A program made the translations under genes and the position numbers. A DNA stretch of 64,000 nucleotides from assembly GCA_001797315.1 (NCBI GenBank), contig MGPC01000038.1:45472-109471 (forward strand), written 5' to 3'. The notes beneath the pieces were generated by a model. It saw only the letters and a program-made list of their open reading frames with translations. It did not search any database and was not told the origin of the DNA. The DNA comes from Curvibacter sp. GWA2_64_110. GTDB taxonomy: Bacteria; Pseudomonadota; Gammaproteobacteria; Burkholderiales; Burkholderiaceae_C. Numbering within the stretch: position 1 is the first letter of the stretch; each line of letters starts with the position of its first letter. Below are positions 31,209 to 39,910 of this stretch, in pieces.

Positions 31209-33986
31209 ATGCCGAGATCCATCCGTCCACCCGAAATCCTGCTGTTCGCTGCCTGCCTGGCCCTGGGGCTGCTGGCCTGGCTGGCACCGCCGCTGGCCCA
31301 GCCGGCGCACTATCACCAGTTTGCCGACCAGCGCAGTTGGCTGGGCATTCCCCTGGCCATGGATGTGCTGAGCAACCTGCCGTTTGCCGGCTTCGGCCTG
31401 GTCGGGCTGCTGGGGCTGGGGCGCTTGCCGGTGGCGGCACTGGCATTGGCGCAGCGCCGGCTGTTGGCGCTGTTCTTCGGCGGCCTGCTGCTCACCGCTG
31501 TCTGCTCGGCCCTCTACCACTGGCAGCCCGACGATGCCGGCCTTGCGCTGGACCGTTGCGGCATGGTGGTGGCCTTTGCCGGCCTGCTGGGCCTGGCGGT
31601 GGCGGGGCGCATCAGTGCGCGTGCCGGCGGGTTGCTGGCGCTGGCCGTGCTGCTGTTCGGGCCGCTGAGCGTGTGGGTCTGGGCGCAATCGGGCAATGTG
31701 CTGCCCTGGGCCGTGCTGCAGTTCGGTGGCCTGGCGCTGCTGCTGGCACTGGCCGGCCTGCGGCCGTTGCCCGACGCCCTGGCCGTGCGCTGGGGCAGCG
31801 TGATCCTGCTCTACGTGGTGGCGAAAGTGCTGGAGCAGGCCGACCATGCGGTGTTCGAGTTGAGCGGCCAGTTGCTGTCGGGCCACAGCCTCAAGCACGG
31901 GGTGGCCGCCCTGGCGGCCTGGCCCCTCATCTGCGCCGTGCAAAAGCTGGGGCAGAATCCCACAGGCAGTACCGGCGCGTGCCCTGGCGCACGCGGCGCT
32001 GCCGCCAGACAACAACAAATAATCAAGGAGGAGACAGCCTTGCGCGACTTCGACGACACCTGGCCGCCCACGCAGCAGGCCGCGGCCCACGACGTGCACC
32101 CCAACCAGTTTGCCCTGCTGCGCCAGCGCCGCTTCGCGCCCTTCTTCTGGACGCAGTTCTGCGGTGCCGCCAACGACAACCTGTTCAAGTTCGCCTTCAC
32201 CGTGATGGTGACCTACCAGCTCAGCATCGGCTGGCTTCCGCCGGCCATGGCCGGGTTGGTGATCGGCGCGCTGTTCATCTTGCCTTTCCTGCTGTTTTCC
32301 GCCACCAGCGGCCAGCTGACCGACAAGTTCGAGAAGACGGCCATGATCCGCTTCGTCAAGAACCTGGAGATCGCCATCATGGCAGTGGCGGCCTGGGGTT
32401 TCATCATGGGCAATGTGCCGGCGCTGCTGTTCTGCACCTTCATGATGGGCCTGCACTCCACGCTGTTCGGCCCGGTGAAGTTCGCCTACCTGCCGCAGGT
32501 GCTGCACGAGCGCGAGCTCACCGGCGGCAACGGCATGGTGGAGATGGGCACTTTCGTCGCCATCCTGCTCGGCAATGTGGTGGGCGGGCTCATCGTCGCC
32601 ATGCCCGAAGTGGGTCACCAGAACGTGGCCATGGCCTGCGTCGGCCTGGCGGTGCTGGGGCGCGTGACGGCGGCGCGCATTCCGCGCGTGCCTGCCACCG
32701 ACCCCGGCTTGAAGATCAACTGGAACCCGGTGAGCGAGACCTGGCGCAACCTCAAGCTGGCGCACGGCAACATCGTGGTGTTCCGCTCGCTCTTGGGCAT
32801 CAGCTGGATGTGGTTCTTCGGCGCCGTGTTCCTGAGCCAGTTCCCCAGCTTCGCCAAGGAGGTGCTGCATGGCGACGCGCACGTCGCCTCGGCCCTGCTG
32901 GTGGTGTTCTCCATCGGCATCGGCGCCGGCTCGCTCTTGTGCGAGGTGCTCAGCCGCCGCCATGTGGAAATCGGCTTGGTGCCCTTGGGCGCTATCGGCA
33001 TGACGGTGTTCGCCGTTGACCTCTACTTTGCCTCACGCGGCTTGCCAGCGAGCGACGTGATGGGCCTGGCCGCCTTCCTGGCGCAGCCGGCGCACTGGCG
33101 CGTCATGGCCGACCTGTTGTTGCTCAGTCTGTTCGCCGGCCTCTACAGCGTGCCCATGTACGCGCTCATCCAGCTGCGCAGCCCGGCCACGCACCGTGCC
33201 CGCATCATCGCCGCCAACAACATCCTGAACGCCCTGTTCATGATCGCCAGCTCGCTCATCGCGGGCGCGCTGCTGGCCATGGATGTCACCATCCCGCAAA
33301 TCTTCTTCCTGGTGGGCCTGGCCAATGCGGTGGTGGCGCTCTACATCTTCCTGCTGGTGCCCGAGTATCTGCTGCGCTTCGTGGCCTGGGTGCTGAGCCA
33401 CTTCGTTTACCGCTTCAAGGTCACGGGCGACGACAACATCCCAACCGAGGGCGCGGCCATCCTGGCCTGCAACCACGTGAGTTTTGTCGACGCCGTGCTG
33501 CTGCAAGCCGCCAGCCCGCGCCCCATCCGCTTCCTCATGGACCACCGCATCTTCAAGGTGCCGGTGCTGGGCTGGCTGTTCAAGCTGGCCAAGGCCATCC
33601 CCATCGCCCCGCGCCATGAAGACCCCGAAGCCTACGAGGCGGCCTTCGCCGCTGCTGCCCAGGTGCTGAAAGACGGCGACTTGCTGGGCATCTTCCCTGA
33701 AGGCGGCATCACCCAAGACGGCACGCTGCAAGAGTTCAAGGGCGGCATCATGAAGATCCTGGAGCAGCAGCCCGTGCCCGTGGTGCCCATGGCGCTGACC
33801 AACCTCTGGGGCTCTTTCTTCAGCCGTATCGAACTGGTAGGCGGCAAGCCGACGGCGATGGCCAAACCGTTCCGGCGGGGGGTATTTAATGCGGTGGGGT
33901 TGAATGTGGGGGCGCCGCTGGCGGCGGGGGAAGTGCAGCTAGATAGGTTGCGGGAGCGAGTGGTCGAGCTGCTGGGGGCGGTCTGA
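31209..33986 (+). CDS. Ceramidase-like membrane domain fused in frame to LplT-PlsC (acyltransferase)
   Basis: One open reading frame of 925 residues. Residues 1 to about 255 form a seven-helix domain with SALYHWQPDD, ADHAVFE and GHSLKH, resembling the alkaline ceramidase/CREST hydrolases. From about residue 278 comes an MFS lysophospholipid transporter domain (LplT-like, about 12 helices), and from about 705 a PlsC acyltransferase with NHVSFVD (HX4D) and FPEGG. LplT-PlsC fusions recycle lysophospholipids. There is no stop codon between the first and second parts, but an AAGGAGGAG site and a TTG at 32040 could start LplT-PlsC alone. Thus it may be two proteins or one. Confidence 0.75.
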   Translation: MPRSIRPPEILLFAACLALGLLAWLAPPLAQPAHYHQFADQRSWLGIPLAMDVLSNLPFAGFGLVGLLGLGRLPVAALALAQRRLLALFFGGLLLTAVCSALYHWQPDDAGLALDRCGMVVAFAGLLGLAVAGRISARAGGLLALAVLLFGPLSVWVWAQSGNVLPWAVLQFGGLALLLALAGLRPLPDALAVRWGSVILLYVVAKVLEQADHAVFELSGQLLSGHSLKHGVAALAAWPLICAVQKLGQNPTGSTGACPGARGAAARQQQIIKEETALRDFDDTWPPTQQAAAHDVHPNQFALLRQRRFAPFFWTQFCGAANDNLFKFAFTVMVTYQLSIGWLPPAMAGLVIGALFILPFLLFSATSGQLTDKFEKTAMIRFVKNLEIAIMAVAAWGFIMGNVPALLFCTFMMGLHSTLFGPVKFAYLPQVLHERELTGGNGMVEMGTFVAILLGNVVGGLIVAMPEVGHQNVAMACVGLAVLGRVTAARIPRVPATDPGLKINWNPVSETWRNLKLAHGNIVVFRSLLGISWMWFFGAVFLSQFPSFAKEVLHGDAHVASALLVVFSIGIGAGSLLCEVLSRRHVEIGLVPLGAIGMTVFAVDLYFASRGLPASDVMGLAAFLAQPAHWRVMADLLLLSLFAGLYSVPMYALIQLRSPATHRARIIAANNILNALFMIASSLIAGALLAMDVTIPQIFFLVGLANAVVALYIFLLVPEYLLRFVAWVLSHFVYRFKVTGDDNIPTEGAAILACNHVSFVDAVLLQAASPRPIRFLMDHRIFKVPVLGWLFKLAKAIPIAPRHEDPEAYEAAFAAAAQVLKDGDLLGIFPEGGITQDGTLQEFKGGIMKILEQQPVPVVPMALTNLWGSFFSRIELVGGKPTAMAKPFRRGVFNAVGLNVGAPLAAGEVQLDRLRERVVELLGAV

Positions 33987-34014
33987 GGCCAGGTTCTTGA
34001 ATCAGGGACGGAAA

Positions 34015-35040
34015 ATGTTTCTATCACGCATGTCTGAAGAATATGCCCTTTACTTTGGCACTCAGGACTACATCCGAGGTGTCCTGGTCGAGGTGACAGG
34101 CATTGTGATTGAGGTAGTAGTCCTGTCAATAACAATCCCGATCATCCTGCATGTCATTCGTCGAGTACGTACACGTCCCATTCGTGTTGCTGCAGACTTC
34201 TACCTATTCCAAGTGTTTCACAAGATTGCCCGCATCTTCCTGGACATGGCGACGGTCAGTGACATCAGGCCTATTCTTGAAAAGGAGAGGCGTGAGAATC
34301 GCCAGCTCCTGATAGTCAGCCATCCCCTGTATGGAAATCTTGAGAACATTATTTTTGTTCTCGAAAAAATCCTAACCGAGAAGAATCTCTTTTGCTCAGA
34401 AGTACGAAAGAGGTCGTCTAAAGAGTTCAAGCAGTACCGCCTAGCAGCGGAACGATGTATTGATGAAATCGATCGTTTAGCTGCAATGACTGTGGAAGTG
34501 CCAGGGCTGCAAAGTGAGATTTTTTCTATGCGGATGCTTGCATACCCACTTCGCGATCAGATGGAAAAAATGATCGAGACCTTGCAGGAGTCAGAAGATT
34601 GTTCAATCCGCCAAGACTTTGTGGTGGCCGATATTCACGCCTTAGCAAAGCAAATAACGGAACGGATTGGAGCAATCTTCAAAGAGCGACGCAAGTTAAT
34701 CGACTCTATGAGAAACCTCTGGGTTTTTCGAATGCTCTTTGCAGCCCCCATCGTTTTTATTCGTCGTTTGATTGTGCTTCCTTACTGCCGGATAGCCGGG
34801 AAGCCATTCCGGGACTACATTTTTCAGTCTCCGTGGCCCGACATGCTTGAAAAGTGGAGGCAAGAAAAGGAAATAACAAAAGAACAAGCAGCAGAAACTT
34901 TAGAGCTGGCTGTCAATGAGTACAGAGATATTGAAATGGGCTACCGTGAGCCGACCTTGGATGAGTTAAAAAAAATGATGCCATTCATTCAGGATCAGAT
35001 ATTCCGAGTCGATGAGAGAAAAGAAGAGCCCAGAGAGTAA
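34015..35040 (+). CDS. AT-rich gene for a one-helix membrane protein of unknown function
   Basis: A 341-residue protein that I do not recognise. One strong membrane helix lies near residues 20-45 (VEVTGIVIEVVVLSITIPIILHVI), and a hydrophobic stretch near 235-260. The rest is charged, with likely coiled coils (LRDQMEKMIETLQESED, LEKWRQEKEITKEQAAETLELA). The base composition is clearly more AT-rich than both neighbours, and the codon use differs, so it was probably acquired. The ATG at 34015 has only a weak purine-rich leader; an in-frame TTG at 33997 is possible. There are no mobile element genes beside it. Confidence 0.7.
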   Translation: MFLSRMSEEYALYFGTQDYIRGVLVEVTGIVIEVVVLSITIPIILHVIRRVRTRPIRVAADFYLFQVFHKIARIFLDMATVSDIRPILEKERRENRQLLIVSHPLYGNLENIIFVLEKILTEKNLFCSEVRKRSSKEFKQYRLAAERCIDEIDRLAAMTVEVPGLQSEIFSMRMLAYPLRDQMEKMIETLQESEDCSIRQDFVVADIHALAKQITERIGAIFKERRKLIDSMRNLWVFRMLFAAPIVFIRRLIVLPYCRIAGKPFRDYIFQSPWPDMLEKWRQEKEITKEQAAETLELAVNEYRDIEMGYREPTLDELKKMMPFIQDQIFRVDERKEEPRE

Positions 35041-35148
35041 GAGCCTGAGACGCAAAATGGGCAAGCAATACAGGATGGGTCTCTCAATCCAACATCTGCA
35101 TTTGAGTGCAGAGGGGTAATACGTAGCGTAAAAATGACGGAGGCGTCC

Positions 35149-35691
35149 ATGAAGAAACTCCCCCTCAACAAAGCCTTCACCCTGCTCGAACCCGGCCCGG
35201 TGGTGCTCATCACCACCCATGACGGGAAGCAGCCCAACATCATGACGATCTCGTGGACCATGGTGGTGGACTTCACGCCGGTGTTTGCCATCACCACCGG
35301 GCCGTGGAACCATTCCTTTGCCGCCATGCGCAAGACCAAGGAATGCGTGATCGCCGTCCCCACGGTGGACCTGCTGGACCAGGTGGTGGGCGTGGGCACC
35401 TGTTCGGGCACCGACACGGACAAGTTCGAGAAATTCAAGCTGACGCCTCTGCCGGCCAGCCAGGTCAAGGCGCCGCTGATCAAGGAGTGCCTGGCCAACA
35501 TCGAGTGCCAGGTGATCGACTACAACAAGAAGCACAGCATCGTTATCCTGCAAGGCGTGGCAGCCTGGGTGGACGCCACGCGCAAGGAACGGCGCATGCT
35601 GCACGCCGTGGGCGACGGCACCTTCTTGGCCGACGGCCGCAAGCTGGACCGACGCAAGGCGATGCGCTCCAAACTCCCGGCCGGCGTCTGA
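35149..35691 (+). CDS. Flavin reductase-like FMN-binding protein
   Basis: A 180-residue flavin reductase-domain protein. The FMN-binding split barrel shows GPVVLITTHDGKQPNIMTISWTM (residues about 16-38), then FAITTGPWNHSF and ECVIAVP. Enzymes of this class reduce or carry FMN using NAD(P)H, and a link to an oxygenase partner is unknown here. The ATG at 35149 has GGAGG 5 bases upstream, which makes it preferable to the ATG at 35134. It is GC-rich again, so it marks the right edge of the AT-rich insert. Confidence 0.85.
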   Translation: MKKLPLNKAFTLLEPGPVVLITTHDGKQPNIMTISWTMVVDFTPVFAITTGPWNHSFAAMRKTKECVIAVPTVDLLDQVVGVGTCSGTDTDKFEKFKLTPLPASQVKAPLIKECLANIECQVIDYNKKHSIVILQGVAAWVDATRKERRMLHAVGDGTFLADGRKLDRRKAMRSKLPAGV

Positions 35692-35728
35692 CTATCATTG
35701 GATTCGCTCCCATCCAGTTGCTCACCCT

Positions 35729-35929
35729 ATGGAATCCTTCAAGCCCCGCGTCGGCCGCCCCATCACCCCGGAACAGTTCGAGGAACTGAGCGACGAGCAG
35801 CTCGTGCGCCTGGTGCCCAAGGCTTATCGCGAGTTCTTTCCGGGCAAGGACTTCTGCGCTGACGGCCACTTCTACCTGCACGACGGCACAGCCTGGTGTT
35901 TTTTCCGCGGTGATTTCCTGGACGGCTAG
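35729..35929 (+). CDS. Small hypothetical protein
   Basis: A 66-residue protein, MESFKPRVGRPITPEQFEELSDEQL..., ending with HFYLHDGTAWCFFRGDFLDG. No family is recognised. It has GC-rich codon use like its neighbours, an in-frame start and no competing reading frame. It lies 37 bases after the flavin reductase gene, possibly in the same transcript. Confidence 0.5.
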   Translation: MESFKPRVGRPITPEQFEELSDEQLVRLVPKAYREFFPGKDFCADGHFYLHDGTAWCFFRGDFLDG

Positions 35930-35948
35930 TGTCGGCCGGATTGAAAAA

Positions 35949-35965
35949 GTATCTCAAAACGATAC
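35949..35965. promoter_or_regulatory. Short inverted repeat upstream of the YiaA-like gene
   Basis: GTATC-N7-GATAC within an AT-rich stretch, about 100 bases before the YiaA/B-like gene. It may be a regulator site; the arms are only 5 bases. Confidence 0.25.
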
Positions 35966-36063
35966 CTAGATAGGAATAACAAGACACTTGTACTGAAGTA
36001 AGCCCTGTTTTGCGCTCCGCCTGCGCACACTTCCTGCATGTTCAACCACCCAAAGGGGTACAC

Positions 36064-36525
36064 ATGCAAGTCCTGATTCACCGTGATTCCAAAGCCTGGT
36101 CGCTGCAGGTCTGGTTTTCCTTCCTGGCCGCCGTTTTCCTCTGCGGCGTGGGCCTGGCTTGGTTGCCGGGCAAGGACCTGGACCGGACCTTCATGGTGAT
36201 GGGTTATTTCTTCTGCCTCTCGGCCGCCTTCGTGTTGGCCAAGTTCGTGCGCGACAACGAGAAGGCACAGGCCGAGGGCCGCAGCGTCGATTCCCCCATG
36301 TTCAAGTATGTCGTGTGGACCGGCTTCTTCGCCGCCATGGCGCTCACCGGCTGGGGTCTGCTGCGTATGGAGATCAGCGAGACCTACAAGGCCTTCCTCG
36401 GCGTGAGCTGGCTCTACCTCATCACCTGCACCTTCACCCTGGCCAAGACCCTGCGTGACGGGCACGAGGCTGACCTGGCCGAAGCCCGCGCCGAAGGCCG
36501 CCGCAGCGCCCTGAGTGCCGAATAA
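36064..36525 (+). CDS. YiaA/YiaB-family inner membrane protein
   Basis: A 153-residue protein with two pairs of membrane helices (residues about 12-30, 38-58, 82-102, 108-128). The repeated two-helix unit (WFSFLAAVFLCGVGLAWLPG and MVMGYFFCLSAAFVLAKFVRD) is the YiaA/YiaB pattern. The Escherichia proteins of this family are of unknown function. The start MQVLIHRDSKAW was chosen over an upstream codon because it fits the family start; the ribosome site (AAAGGGG) is 7 bases away. It sits upstream of two secreted proteins. Confidence 0.75.
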   Translation: MQVLIHRDSKAWSLQVWFSFLAAVFLCGVGLAWLPGKDLDRTFMVMGYFFCLSAAFVLAKFVRDNEKAQAEGRSVDSPMFKYVVWTGFFAAMALTGWGLLRMEISETYKAFLGVSWLYLITCTFTLAKTLRDGHEADLAEARAEGRRSALSAE

Positions 36526-36564
36526 GCTCAACCCGATTTAAAACCAATCATTCAAGGAGTCGTC

Positions 36565-37023
36565 ATGAAACATCGTCTTGCTACTGTTTTAATAGCTGTC
36601 TGCGCCATATTTGTGGGGGCTAGTGCCGCATTTGATGTCAAGGCGCAGACGGATGCCTCGGCCCTGAGCGCGGTGTCGGCGCTGCCGGTGGCCTCGGTCG
36701 TGGTGGCGGGTAGTGCGGCCGCCAGTGCTGTGGTGGCGGTGCCGGTGGCCTTGTCTACCGCCGGTGCGGTGCTGGTGGTCAAGACGGTGGAGTCCACGGC
36801 GCGCGGCACGGTCTATGTGCTGGAGCGCGCTTCCGACGGCGCGCGCGCCAGCATCGAGGTGGTGGGCAAGGGGGTGTCCACGGTGGCGCTGAGTGTGGGC
36901 ACGGTGGTGACGGTGAGCGTCATCGGGGCCGGTGTGGTGCTGTCGGCCGCGGGCGAGGCGATTGCCTTCATCCCTAACGCGCTGGGCCGCGCCCTGCTGC
37001 ACAACGAACGTCTGACGTACTGA
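36565..37023 (+). CDS. Small exported protein, Ala/Val-rich
   Basis: A 152-residue protein with a signal peptide (to about residue 21) and a highly hydrophobic Ala/Val/Gly body (residues 34-62, 100-130) that may form membrane helices. I do not recognise the family. The signal peptide codons are a copy of R1 (36580-36637). AAGGAG lies 7 bases before the ATG. It overlaps no gene, and DUF2145 follows after 7 bases, so the two are likely cotranscribed. Confidence 0.7.
   Translation: MKHRLATVLIAVCAIFVGASAAFDVKAQTDASALSAVSALPVASVVVAGSAAASAVVAVPVALSTAGAVLVVKTVESTARGTVYVLERASDGARASIEVVGKGVSTVALSVGTVVTVSVIGAGVVLSAAGEAIAFIPNALGRALLHNERLTY
36580..36637 (+). repeat. Dispersed element R1, copy 6 (signal peptide of a secreted protein)
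   Basis: GCTACT...ATAGC (17 bases), TGTCTGCGC (9), then GGGGGCTAGTGCCGCATTTGA. It encodes residues about 6-24. It is one of the best preserved copies and is in sense orientation. Confidence 0.85.
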
Positions 37024-37030
37024 GGTGGCC

Positions 37031-37852
37031 ATGAACGTTTTGCTTCATCTCATGAAGACGATCTGGCTGCGCAGTGCTGCGGCACTGCTGATGGCAGCTG
37101 TGCTCGTGCTGCCGGCCCATGCTGGACGCTCCTGTGACGCCCAGCCGCTGAAGGCGCAGACGGTGGAGCGCGGCCTGGCGCTGGCCGAGCGCACGCTCAA
37201 GGCGCTGGACGCCAGCGAGGCGCGCGTGGTGGTGCTGGCGCGCGCCGGGCAGGACCTCAGCAAGTACGGCCTGCGCTATTCGCACCTGGGCCTGGCCTAC
37301 CGCCAGCCGGATGGCAACGGCGGCCATGTCTGGCGCGTGCTGCACAAACTCAACCATTGCGGCACCCAGGAAGCGGCCCTGTACCGCCAGGGCCTGGGAG
37401 AGTTCTTCCTCGATGACCCGTGGCGCCTGGAAGCCGCCTGGGTGGTGCCGGCGCCTGCGGTGCAGGAGCGGCTGCTGGCCCTGCTGCTGGACGAGCGGCG
37501 CGCCCTCAGTCAGCACCAGCGGCCCTACAACATCGTGAGTTATGTGTGGGGGCTGAAGTACCAGCAGTCCAACCAGTGGGCCATCGAGACGCTGGCCGCC
37601 GCCATGGAACCTGGCGTCGAGACGCGCCAGCAGGCCCAGGCCTGGCTGCAGTTCAAGGGCTACCAGCCCACGGTGCTGAAGATCGGCCCGCTCACGCGCC
37701 TGGGCGGCCGCTTGAGCGCCGCCAACGTGGCGTTCGACGACCATCCGAACGAGAAGCGTTTCTCAGATCGCATCGAAACCGTGACGGTGGATTCGGTGTT
37801 CGCCTGGCTGCAGCGCACGCAACTGGGGGAGGCGCCAGTGGTGCTGCGCTGA
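37031..37852 (+). CDS. DUF2145 periplasmic protein
   Basis: A 273-residue exported protein of the DUF2145 family. A signal peptide ends near PAHAG (about residue 31). Conserved blocks include ARAGQDLSKYGLRYSHLGLAYRQ and WRVLHKLNHCGT (with a cysteine), typical of DUF2145, which may relate to NlpC/P60-like hydrolases, as the serine/His/Cys spacing suggests. This relation is tentative. The ATG at 37031 was preferred over a GTG six bases upstream. It follows the Ala/Val-rich exported gene. Confidence 0.75.
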   Translation: MNVLLHLMKTIWLRSAAALLMAAVLVLPAHAGRSCDAQPLKAQTVERGLALAERTLKALDASEARVVVLARAGQDLSKYGLRYSHLGLAYRQPDGNGGHVWRVLHKLNHCGTQEAALYRQGLGEFFLDDPWRLEAAWVVPAPAVQERLLALLLDERRALSQHQRPYNIVSYVWGLKYQQSNQWAIETLAAAMEPGVETRQQAQAWLQFKGYQPTVLKIGPLTRLGGRLSAANVAFDDHPNEKRFSDRIETVTVDSVFAWLQRTQLGEAPVVLR

Positions 37853-37934
37853 GCGCGGTGCGGGCTTGGCCGGGTGGTCTGCCGCTCGGGTTTGACGCTA
37901 AGATGGCTTGCATCATTTGAGGAGCAACGTCACC

Positions 37935-39794
37935 ATGACCCAAGCCCTGTCTCACTGGCGCTTCTTCCGTGCCGGCGGTTTCGACCAGGTCCGGCTCGAC
38001 ACCGCCGAAGAACTGCTGGCCATCGACCAGCTTGATCAAAAACTCTGGGTTGCGCTGTCCTGTCCGGTCAAGGGCATCGAGTTCGACAGCCGCACCCTGG
38101 CTTTTGTGGACAGCGATGCCGACGCGCAGGTGCGCGCGCCCGAGCTGATCGCCGCCGTGCAGTGGGCCGGCGCCCGCTTGAAGAACCCCGAGGTGCTGGC
38201 GCAGCAGCTGCCGGGCGTGCCGCTGGACGCCATCCGCGACGATGACGCGGAGGGGCTGCAGATTGCGGTGGCCGCGCGCGAGTTGCTGGCCGACATCGGC
38301 GGCCATGACGGCATGGTGACGGTGGAGGCGGCCAGTGCCGCCCAGGTGCGTTATGCCGAGCGGGCGCTGGCAGCGTGGCAGGCCGCCGGCCAGGCGGCGC
38401 AGCCGCTGGGCGATGCCACCGAGGCCGCCCACGCCGCGCTGACGGCGGTGGCCGAGAAAGTGGAAGACTGGTTCGTGCGCTGCCGGCTGGCGGCGTTCGA
38501 CACGCGCGCGGGCGACGCGCTCAATGCGGCCGACGAAACCCTGAGCAGCCTGGGCAGTGGCGGCACGCTCACTGCCGATGCCGACGACATTGCCGCGCTG
38601 CCGCTGGCGCGCGTGCAGGCCGGTGCGGCGCTGCCGCTGGGTGGCGGTCTCAACCCGGCCTGGGCCGCGCGCATGGCCACCCTGCGCGACGCGGCGGTGA
38701 CGCCGCTGCTGGGCCCCCGCGAGGCGCTGAGCGAAGCCGACTGGCAAACACTCAAGGACAAGCTGGCGCCCTATGTGGCCTGGCTGGCTGGCAAGCCCGA
38801 CCCGGCAGCCGAGGGCGACGGCGTGCGCTTGCTGGAAAAGCTGGCCCACTACGTGCGCGACCTGATGCCGCTGGCCAACAACTTCGTCGCCTTCCGCGAT
38901 TTCTACACGCGCCAGGGCAAGGCCACGTTCCAGGTCGGCACGCTGTACCTGGACGGCCGCTCCTGCGACCTGTGCGTGGCGGTCAACGATGCCGGCCGCC
39001 ATGCGACGCTGGCCACGCTGTCGCGCATCTGCCTGGTGTATTGCGACTGCGTGCGCGGCGGCGAGAAGCTGAGCATTGCCGCCGCCTTCACCGCCGGCGA
39101 CTCGGACCAGCTGATGGTCGGGCGCAACGGCGTGTTCTACGACCGCCAGGGCCGCGACTGGGACGCCACCATCACCAAGATCGTCGATCACCCGATCAGC
39201 CTGCGCCAGGCTTTCTGGTCGCCCTACAAGCGGCTGGCGCGCTTCGTGGCCGAGCAGCTGCAGAAGCTGGCGGCCAACAAGGCGCGCGCTTCGCAGACCC
39301 GTCTCATAACCACCGTGGTCGATGGTTCGAAGAAAGCCGTGACGCCAGCCGCCGCGCCGCCGCCACCTTTTGATGTTGGCAAGTTCGCCGGCATCTTTGC
39401 CGCCATTGGGCTGGCCGTGGGCGCCCTGGGTACGGCCGTGGCCTCGATGCTGGGCGGGCTGTTTGCGCTCAAGTGGTGGCAGTTGCCGCTGGCGCTGGCG
39501 GGCCTGCTGCTCATCGTGTCCGGCCCGGCAGTGCTGCTGGCCTGGTTCAAACTGCGCAGCCGCAACCTCGGCCCCATCCTCGACGCCAACGGCTGGGCCA
39601 TCAACGCGCGTGCGCACATCAACATCCCCTTCGGCACCTCGCTGACGCAAGTGGCCCAGCTGCCGCCCAATGCCGAGCGCGCGCTGACCGACCCCTACGC
39701 CGAGAAGAAAGCGCCCTGGGCCTGGTATGGCGCCATCCTGGCGGTGCTGTTGCTGGCGGTGTTCGCGTGGGTGCTGCGTTCGCAGATGTCCTGA
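37935..39794 (+). CDS. Large conserved membrane protein of unknown function
   Basis: A 619-residue protein. The soluble N-terminal part (residues 1 to about 470) contains RSCDLCVAVNDAGRHATLA and is followed by two or three membrane helices (about 490-545 and 590-615). A stretch LPPNAERALTDPYAEK lies before the last helix. I recall such proteins as conserved hypotheticals in Burkholderiales, but I know no function. The start has a GAGGAG site 10 bases upstream. It lies right before the bufferin cluster, on the same strand, but a candidate ECF promoter separates them. Confidence 0.75.
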   Translation: MTQALSHWRFFRAGGFDQVRLDTAEELLAIDQLDQKLWVALSCPVKGIEFDSRTLAFVDSDADAQVRAPELIAAVQWAGARLKNPEVLAQQLPGVPLDAIRDDDAEGLQIAVAARELLADIGGHDGMVTVEAASAAQVRYAERALAAWQAAGQAAQPLGDATEAAHAALTAVAEKVEDWFVRCRLAAFDTRAGDALNAADETLSSLGSGGTLTADADDIAALPLARVQAGAALPLGGGLNPAWAARMATLRDAAVTPLLGPREALSEADWQTLKDKLAPYVAWLAGKPDPAAEGDGVRLLEKLAHYVRDLMPLANNFVAFRDFYTRQGKATFQVGTLYLDGRSCDLCVAVNDAGRHATLATLSRICLVYCDCVRGGEKLSIAAAFTAGDSDQLMVGRNGVFYDRQGRDWDATITKIVDHPISLRQAFWSPYKRLARFVAEQLQKLAANKARASQTRLITTVVDGSKKAVTPAAAPPPPFDVGKFAGIFAAIGLAVGALGTAVASMLGGLFALKWWQLPLALAGLLLIVSGPAVLLAWFKLRSRNLGPILDANGWAINARAHINIPFGTSLTQVAQLPPNAERALTDPYAEKKAPWAWYGAILAVLLLAVFAWVLRSQMS

Positions 39795-39801
39795 AAATAG
39801 T

Positions 39802-39830
39802 TGTAAGGTTTTCAGCCCGTCATCGACAAA
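39802..39830 (+). promoter_or_regulatory. Candidate ECF promoter of the bufferin operon
   Basis: TGTAAG (39802-39807), 16 bases, CGACAAA (from 39824). A near copy, TGTAAG-N17-CGACTAA, lies before the convergent ECF sigma gene, and both contain GCCCGTCA before the -10. The leader to the bufA start would be about 75 bases. Confidence 0.55.
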
Positions 39831-39910
39831 TCAAACAGGTCGGTCAAGAACCGCCTGGGTCAGCCATCCGGTCTGGCCTGACCTGTCCACCATTTGATTT
39901 GGAGATGACC

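Noticed and set aside
30819..32963. 714-codon minus-strand frame across the HTH gene and LplT region
   Set aside because: It crosses the promoter region and has only low-complexity His/Gln/Arg sequence; the HTH and membrane genes explain the DNA.
36064..37852. YiaA, exported protein and DUF2145 as a secretion system
   Set aside because: The genes are adjacent but there is no ATPase, channel or pilin-like gene, so a system cannot be claimed.
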